Origin: Flammula alnicola
Taxonomy: Eukaryota; Basidiomycota; Agaricomycetes; Agaricales; Strophariaceae
DNA: 64,000 bases
Reading direction: 5' to 3'
Assembly: GCA_015499995.1 (NCBI GenBank)
Contig: JADNRV010000135.1
Span: 1-64,000 of the forward strand
Made by a program: the position numbers and the translations under genes. Of this stretch, positions 57,761-64,000 are shown piece by piece. How positions within the stretch are numbered: the stretch's first letter is position 1; each line of letters starts with the position of its first letter. The notes under the pieces were generated by a model. It saw only the letters and a program-made list of their open reading frames with translations. It made no database searches and had not been told where the DNA came from.

Positions 57761-59495
57761 CTAACGTGGCAGGACACTGACATCTGGCACGTCAGCACTG
57801 ATCTCACCGGCAGAGGCTTTCTCAACGTCTTGCCCTTCGATAGCCTTGATTTCGCGTGCGCGACGCCTGCGAACTCCAGCTGCAGACTCGCGTCCCATTA
57901 GCATTGTGCGACCCTAAATGGAAGTTTTATGAGTTCAGATTTATTGGGACTTCAGGACGTTAGGACTCGCCTCCTTGAATTTCATATAGATCAAGCAGGC
58001 AATGACTGCGAGCCAGTAGAACACGTACGACAAGACACTTCCTTCTGTAATCATCAAAGGAAAGGAGAAAGATGGCACAGAGTCAGAAGAAACTTCTCTC
58101 ATAAAAAACCACTTGAAAAAGGCTCACGAGTTGCGTTGTTGGTCCACCCGAAGATGGCGTTAAAGATAGTCCAGCCTTGATTGTCGAGCGTGCTGTCAGG
58201 ATTGCAGCAGTTCAAGTGCCAGACATTGCCCTGGACAAGGTACGACCCGGGGCCGTCGCCGCCCGCGTCGTCCACGTCCATGCCGAGCAACTTGTTGAAG
58301 GCATGTTCTTGGAAGGCACCGACGGCTTTGCTGAATAGACCCGCGCCGATCAAAAGGAGGAAGTTGGTCATGACGACCAGGAATACCGTTAGCGCTGTGC
58401 AGGTTAGAACATGCGTGGAAGGCTGGGAAACGAAGTCAGCACTTACTTGTTCGGCTGGCAAATTCGTAGATAACAAATCCGCATACTAATCCGCAGACGA
58501 GGCCTACGATGGCAGCGATGGGGATGGATGCGGCCGGTTGGCCGAGTGAGACGCCGCCGACGAAGATTACAGCCTCGAGACCTGTTTAGATCTTGTGAAT
58601 ATAGGGACAACTTCGTAAGGTGCAAGGAAGAAGATCTTACCTTCACGGAGGACAGTATAAGAGGGAGAATAAAAAGCGCCCATTTTCCGCTTGTAGCTTT
58701 ACCATCGACCTCTGAAATTGAATGAAAGTCAGCATGCTAAAGATTTCATAGAATAGCAGAGTATGTACGCTTTCCGTCAAAGCGCGTTGGAGCTTGACGC
58801 GCCATTTCGCTTTGGCTGGGGAAACAAGAAGTAGTCAGACGGCTGGTCAGAATTTATTGAGCTCAAATGTTTACCTCTGTCCATTTTGAGCATCGTAATG
58901 CCCATAACGAAGATCATAAGACAAGCGATGAGCTCGAAAATACCTGTGTTAAATTGTTATTCGTGAGCTTCGGAGGTCTTGCTCTGGATCCGAGTAATGC
59001 ACTCGCCTTCCCATAATTCTTCAGACTTGGACCATAAGTCTGAGGCTTTCGTGAACCACACGGCAATGAACCTACATAATTGTCGATATTCAGCTTTTAT
59101 GTTCAAGGCAGGGAAACAAATTCAGAGAATAAACATACGCAGCTCCAATGCTGAGTGCAATGAAAAGCCGAGACCTGCGCCTAAGAAAATCTGGGCGACA
59201 CGTCAGATATTAGCGAGTGGCAAGAGTATCTGAGTTTCTGTACTTGTAGACGCAATTTGCGTATGAGACGCCGGCGCTGAACCGCGTCGTCTACTGGTGG
59301 CGTGACTCCCGAGCCTTGGTCTTCTTGGTCTTTGACAGATAATTCTTCTGTTTGGACGGTCGTCGTTGATTGAGGATGGTCGTTGTGGACGATCTGCTCA
59401 GCCAGTCCGAGTAGAACGGAAACGATGATAGCCGCTTCGAGTGTCTCACGGAAAACGATGAAGAAAATTGGGACGGAGAACAAGTTCTTAGCCAT
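57761..59495 (-). CDS. FTR1: FTR1-type high-affinity iron permease (frame broken twice as given)
   Basis: Minus-strand gene, multi-exon, ATG 59495 (MAKNLFSVPIFFIVFRETLEA) to TAG 57761-57763. The first iron-binding motif REXLE is present as RETLE at residues 16-20. Further blocks: 'GAAFIAVWFTKASDLWSKSEELWEGIFELIACLMIFVMGITMLKM', 'GKWALFILPL', a second motif region running into 'GLEAVIFVGGVSLGQPAASIPIAAIVGLVCG', and a seven-helix end with 'WHLNCCNP' in the extracellular loop (excerpts). FTR1 imports Fe3+ made by FET3 at the plasma membrane. Two single-base losses break the frame: at the A-run 59163-59166 (minus-strand TTTT) and near 58656-58658 just before the second REGLE motif. One intron (58944-59006) has a GC-AG boundary. 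The start is set at 59495 because the upstream open frame overlaps promoter sites. Confidence 0.85.
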
Positions 59496-60170
59496 CCTTG
59501 CAACTTGGAAGAGGGAGCAGTGGGGAAGGCAAAAGCAAGGGATGGGATGGGGAGCTTCGTTTGGATGTCCATAAATGAGAAAGTTTGGATCGAGCGGCTT
59601 ATTCGGCAAAAGGGGAGATGGTTGTTGGTCCGAGGAGGAAGGGCCTTCCTTGGCAGCGTGTCCAATCTGATAATCATTCTGTCGGTTATCGGCATGCCAG
59701 TTCTGGGGTCCAATCTGATAAGATCTCTCATCTGATAAGATAACTCGTGAAAGTTTCTCATCGGACATCTTCTTCCCTCTTCTGCGTTTCATCTATCTTA
59801 TCACGAGGGTCCCATGACAAAATTCCAGCGCGTGGATGTGGAGAGTTTGAAAATTTTACACGGGTTTTCTGAGGTGTACAGTGCTCGAAGCCTCGACCGA
59901 CTCCGATCCGCTTGAAATGCCTCAGAAATTACCCACGACGGCCCGGCTAGACTTTCCATCTCTTGGGTAATCACCCGATCCCTGGTAGTTCCTTATCAGA
60001 TAAAATTTCACCCCGTGTGACGCTCTATTTTTATGATCTACGCCTCCCACTCTACCGTACTCCTGTTTCTCATCTTCCCTTTTACCACCCTTCGGCTCCT
60101 CTTAAAGACGAACAACTAGAACCGCGCTAAAGCTCTTTCCCCGTCCGCCCCACCCCATCAGCCTCGCCGA
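59496..60170. promoter_or_regulatory. Shared FTR1/FET3 promoter with GATA iron-response sites
   Basis: Four sites match ATCWGATAA, the consensus for Urbs1/Sre-class GATA repressors of fungal iron uptake: 59665-59673, 59713-59721 and 59730-59738 (followed by another GATAA at 59739) on the plus strand, and 59995-60003 within the palindrome TTATCAGATAA. A further TTATC lies at 59798-59802. CCAATCTGATAA occurs twice. By analogy the two genes would be repressed together when iron is plentiful. Confidence 0.75.
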
Positions 60171-62680
60171 ATGAAGTCCACCCTTTCGTTTCCTGCTCTG
60201 GTACCCGTCTTCCTCGCCGCTCTCGTGTCGCCTGTACTCGCGGGAGTCCACGAAATATGGTGGAACATCACCTATGTCCAAAACGCAAGTCCGGACGGTC
60301 TTTTCGAGCGCCGCGTGATAGGCGTCAACAACACCTGGCCGTAAGTCTTGCGCGTACCGTCCTCGCGGCCAGTGTACTCATGGTTCATGCCGCAGGCCAA
60401 CGCCCATGGACGTGAGCACGGCGGATTCGTTGCTCGTTCATGTCACAAATTCTCTTGACGCACCGACGACACTTCACCATCACGGTATGTTCTTCAACTC
60501 GACTTCCTGGATGGATGGCGCCCAGGGAGTGTCAGAATGGTGAGAACGACCTTGTCACAAGCTATTGGCACCTTCAATTAATAACATTCGAACAATTAGT
60601 GGAATCCCACCGGGTGCACAATTTGACTATGTCATCCCCGTAAACACGTCAGGCCAATGGGGGACCTATTGGGTGCATGCCCACGCATCGGTTAGTTATT
60701 TCGCTCGATTTAGAAATGCCTCATGACCTTTTTCCCATATATGAAAGGGCCATACGTTGATGGCTTGCGTGCACCACTCCTAATTCATCCTCCCAAAGAA
60801 GTGCACTCGTACGACGAAGAGTTCACAGTGGTCCTCGGAGACTGGTACCACGACGAGCATTCTGTTCTCCTCAAGGAATTCGTCAATATCGCAAACCCCG
60901 GAGGCGCCGAGCCCATACCTGGTAACGTTTTTTCTTCCATCATACTTTCATTCACGAACCTACCTTTTACAAAAATATACAGACTCTGCATTGGTGTACT
61001 TTGCACAAAACGCGACATACTTGGCCCCGTCGCGGGTACCTCACCTCCCCGTCACCTCCGCTGTAGGCTTCAACGAAAATGCCACGCTCCCATTCGTGCC
61101 TGGAAAGACATACCGTCTGCGCATCGTCAACACATCCGCATTCGCGGCGTTCTTCTTCTGGATCGACGGACACGACATGCGCATCATAGAAGTCGATGGT
61201 GTGAGTCTTTCTATTTAGCTTAATTTCTATTCTGATCACCTGCGTTATTTACTCATTCATTCATTTGAATGCCAATAGACGGATGTAGAAGAGTCTTCCA
61301 TTGATCTCATCAGTGTCACTGTAGCGCAGAGATACTCAGTGCTCGTAACAGCGCGCAATGATACTTCAGCCAACTGGGCGATCCACGCGAACATGGACAC
61401 CACCATGTTCGATAGGGTTCCCGCTGCCTTGAATCCAAGTACGACGCGCTTTCCTTCGCGTTTGATCCTTGGCTGATGCGATTTACTTTTCTGTGATCTA
61501 GATATCACTACCTCCATCACCTACAACGTTTCCGCGCCTCTGACCGACCTCGGCTTCGTGAATGTCTACCACGATGTAAACGACACCGCGCTCGTCCCCA
61601 CTGAGTCATCGCCCAGCCGCCCGTGACGAAGACCATCGACTCGAGTTCACCTTCGACACGATGGACGACGGCACGAACCACGCCATGTTAACATGGTGAC
61701 GTATAACTCGCCGCTGGTCGCCGCTATTTCTCTGCGCTCACGCTGGGCGAGAACGCTACGGTTGCCAGCGCCTACGGTCCGCAGAGTTTCGTCCTGGACC
61801 ATTTCGACGTCGTCGATATCGTTATTAAAAACGGAGATGTCGGGAAGCACCCTTTGTACGTATCTTGGTTTTCATCTAGTCACAGGCTGAGAAGATATTG
61901 ATTGATATTTTGTTTGCGATGGCAGCCACTTGCATGGACACAAGGTTCAGATTGTTGGCCGGTCGCAGGATTACACGTCCTCTGATCCGACGCTTAATCC
62001 GCCTCTCGTCGAAGGCCAGGCGAATCCCATCCGACGGGACACGGTCCAAATCCCTGCGATGAATTCCGCAACGCTGCGCGTCGTCGCTGATAACCCGGTG
62101 TTGGTTCTTGCATTGTACGTCTAGTCCAATTAAATCCAGTTCATCTCTTCGTAGCTTAGCCACTTGAATAATGTTCGCTTACTTATTTGTTGAATTCAAG
62201 GTCACATTGAATGGCATCTCGAAGTCGGCCTCGCGATCCAGCTCGTCGAGGCACCGATCCAAGCACAGCAGTTCGCGGCCAACGTACCGTCGGTGATGTA
62301 CGACCACTGCAAGGCCCTAGGCAAGCCCGTCTCAGGGAACGCCGCTGGATTTGCGTCGACGACGGACTTGGACGGGCTGCCCCTCGGCCCGTACCCGCAG
62401 AAGCTCGGCTGGCATTCCAAGGGTATCGGTGCAATGGCTGGGTACGTTGGCTCTCTCTCCCCCCATCAAGTAGAGCATAACTGACGTAAATAACTTGCGT
62501 TTTTCTCTTCCTTTTTTGTGAATCGATAGATGTATATTGGCTGCTGTCTTCGGGATGGCGTCTGTCGTGTGGTATGCGCTAGGAGGACATATATCGGACG
62601 AGGAGATTGAGCACGAAGTGAGGGCTAGGATTGCCGCGAAGGAGAAGCGAGGAAAGTTCTTTGGATTGCTAAAGAAGTAG
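60171..62680 (+). CDS. FET3: FET3-type multicopper ferroxidase (damaged as given)
   Basis: Plus-strand gene with about ten introns, ATG 60171 to TAG 62678-62680. A signal peptide (MKSTLSFPALVPVFLAALVSPVLAG) precedes three cupredoxin domains. Copper ligands: 'LHHHG' and 'WVHAHAS' in domain 1 and 'HPFHLHGHKV' across an intron in domain 3. A C-terminal membrane segment ('CILAAVFGMASVVWYALGG') with a short basic cytosolic tail anchors it, as in Fet3. Fet3 oxidises Fe2+ for uptake by Ftr1. As given, four single-base losses lie within 130 bases (about 61605, 61640, 61689, 61727) and a ~5-base loss at 62200/62201 removes the start of the HCHIEWH motif (first His and part of Cys), which carries type 1 and type 3 copper ligands. 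The rest, including splice sites, is conserved. Confidence 0.85.
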
Positions 62681-63002
62681 ATGTTGTCGTCGTATTCGAA
62701 TTCCTAGAACAAAGTCAGTAATATACATATGCGCATCTGCATCTCCCTAGTTAGCTCGCTCGCAAAAAGCTTTTTTTTTGTAATTATGTAGTACTTTCGA
62801 AATTTTGTAGCGCGAAATATATTGAGCAGATCCAATCTTGGTGAGATGCGACTCAGTGCATCGGTATATATAATATAGTAAGGGTTGTTCATTCGGGGAT
62901 TAGAGAAAAATCAACAGACGCACCTTTAATGGCATAGAAACAAACATGTGCAAATACCATGAACTTGTGCCAAGCAACTGTCGTTCAATTTCTCCCATCA
63001 TA
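62681..63002. other. Intergenic, no gene supported
   Basis: A/T-rich; 3' region of FET3 and promoter of the next gene. No structure seen. Confidence 0.5.
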
Positions 63003-64000
63003 ATGTCCAGCCAGCACTCTTTACAACCGCTTCAACGAGCGTTACATTCCTACAAAGATCTGCGGGAAAAGATAGAACTGACAGTCAGCAAAGGCGACGT
63101 TCATTTTGATTTCTTTCTTTTCGTGACTCTGCACAATAAGCTCGTACGTTTCACTCTATCCTCCTCAAGATGCGGAGTAAAACCTTTCTTTATGAAGGCG
63201 AAAGTATACCAGGATCTCAAAGACAGTGGATACCATGGCGATGTTGAAACTGAAGGCCTTCGTGCTGTCTTCACAAGCACACCTAGAAGTGCAAATGCAT
63301 TCAATGGCTCTGTCTTTGTGGAAAACTTGCGCAAGGTTCTGAAGATAGCCGACAACAAACAGCCAGGTTAATGCCAGCTCTGATATTCTTCTCTGCCTTT
63401 CTCTGATGCATACCAGATACCAGGACTGCCACTGCTCGACCTACTCTCCCTCTTACCATGGACTCAATGCCTCCGGACCGAATGATTAATGCCCAGGCAT
63501 CCTCTTCAATTGCGGTCGAAGGCCCGGAAATTGACCAGGCTACCTTCCATGCGTCTCGTGTCTCCAATTCAGCACCCCTACTTTCGGGTACGATCCCCCA
63601 GCACCCATTTTTCTCTGTCTCAGCTGAGATTCCAGAGGCATCATCGACACCAAACTTGCCCCAGGGAAAACCCCCTTCTCCGACGAAGCAAAAGCTTTCT
63701 ACTTCAGCTTCACGAATCACTTGGTCACTCCTTCAGCATGAAACATCGGCTGCCCCTCCTTCTGACATGAAGCAGCCTCTGTCGGAGGCAGCATCCTGCG
63801 AGGGCTGTTTGAAGGACGGCGTCGTATGCTCTCCGCCGCCACCGAAGAGCCAACGTAAAAGGGGAAAGGCCAGACAGTCATGCGAAAGATGTTCCAAAAA
63901 ACAAAGGAAATGTGTCTATCGCGCAGAGCCGTCGGTGCCTCGGAAGGTAGAGGGGAAACCTGCAGCTCAATCCAGTGGAGAGACGTCTGCTGTGACCGCT
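63003..64000 (+). CDS. Zn-cluster-type regulator, N-terminal part (runs off the window)
   Basis: Exons 63003-63143, 63198-63366 and 63417 onward join in phase. The 54-bp first intron is a multiple of three without stops, so an unspliced frame is also open. Residues 1-100 are an unrecognised helical/mixed domain ('LHSYKDLREKIELTVSKGDVHF', 'LAKVYQDLKDSGYHGDVETEGL' types). A Ser/Pro-rich linker leads to 'CEGCLKDGVVC' (about 63797) and 'SCERCSKKQRKC' (about 63878), two Cys-x2-Cys-x6-Cys arms separated by ~17 residues of basic linker (PPKSQRKRGKARQS). That resembles a fungal Zn2Cys6 cluster with an extended linker, as in several basidiomycete DNA-binding-like proteins. The start could also be the in-frame ATG at 62946. 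Confidence 0.6.

Noticed and set aside
59496..59792. N-terminal extension of FTR1
   Set aside because: Open in frame but spans three iron-type GATA sites; FTR1 proteins normally begin close to the REXLE motif, as the ATG at 59495 does.
1..64000. CRISPR array, bacterial-type operon or ribosomal RNA
   Set aside because: No regularly spaced identical repeats of that kind, no ribosomal RNA signature, and gene structure is plainly eukaryotic.

Overview
This window is nuclear DNA from a filamentous basidiomycete, most likely an Agaricomycete. The genes are split by many short GT-AG introns of about 45-70 bases. The families are basidiomycete-typical: an F-box-like orphan, an HsbA-like secreted protein, a Dal5-type permease, a HIRA chaperone, and an FTR1/FET3 iron-uptake pair. 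The left part also carries Gypsy-type retroelement and inverted-repeat DNA-element debris of the kind common in mushroom genomes. All coordinates come from reading the sequence by eye. Exon joins were checked for reading phase where stated; no database search was run.

Layout. 1-4291 is the 5' half of a Gypsy-like LTR retroelement on the minus strand (gag, start of pol, leader and a putative LTR). 4292-12250 is gene-poor: a double hairpin, a CAG/CTG-rich minisatellite, a 1.7-kb element with ~330-bp inverted arms, a stretch dotted with CAAGTTAGC-type motifs, and a poorly resolved minus-strand gene or relic. 12296-20110 holds an intron-containing tRNA-Val, an F-box-like gene, an HsbA-like secreted protein, and an orphan gene with a decayed tandem copy. 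20606-25783 holds a CCDC6-like coiled-coil protein and an Hsp20-domain protein with a polyQ head. 27618-30867 holds two small similar orphan genes flanking a seven-exon orphan. 31568-35785 holds a second tRNA-Val, a NIPA-type magnesium transporter, a tRNA-Pro and ribosomal protein eS26. 36249-40161 holds a secreted Ser/Thr/Ala-rich protein, an orphan, and a PARP-type zinc-finger protein with a basic/acidic tail. 40162-42612 is a relic zone that includes a decayed copy of part of the nearby HIRA gene. 42613-51679 holds a Dal5-family permease divergent from HIR1/HIRA, then a DUF4336 protein. 52769-55656 is a protein with C2H2-like fingers and a C-terminal RING. 57761-62680 is the divergent FTR1 permease / FET3 multicopper ferroxidase pair. 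63003 to the window end is the start of a Zn-cluster-type gene.

The clearest functional unit is FTR1-FET3. The shared 675-base promoter contains four ATCWGATAA sites, the consensus bound by Urbs1/Sre-type GATA iron regulators. Both genes, however, carry small frame-breaking deletions as given here: two in FTR1, and four plus loss of half of the His-Cys-His copper motif in FET3. The other intron-rich genes whose joins I followed stay in frame. This is either recent joint decay of the high-affinity iron uptake pathway or a local consensus-sequence problem; telling these apart is the most valuable check in the window.
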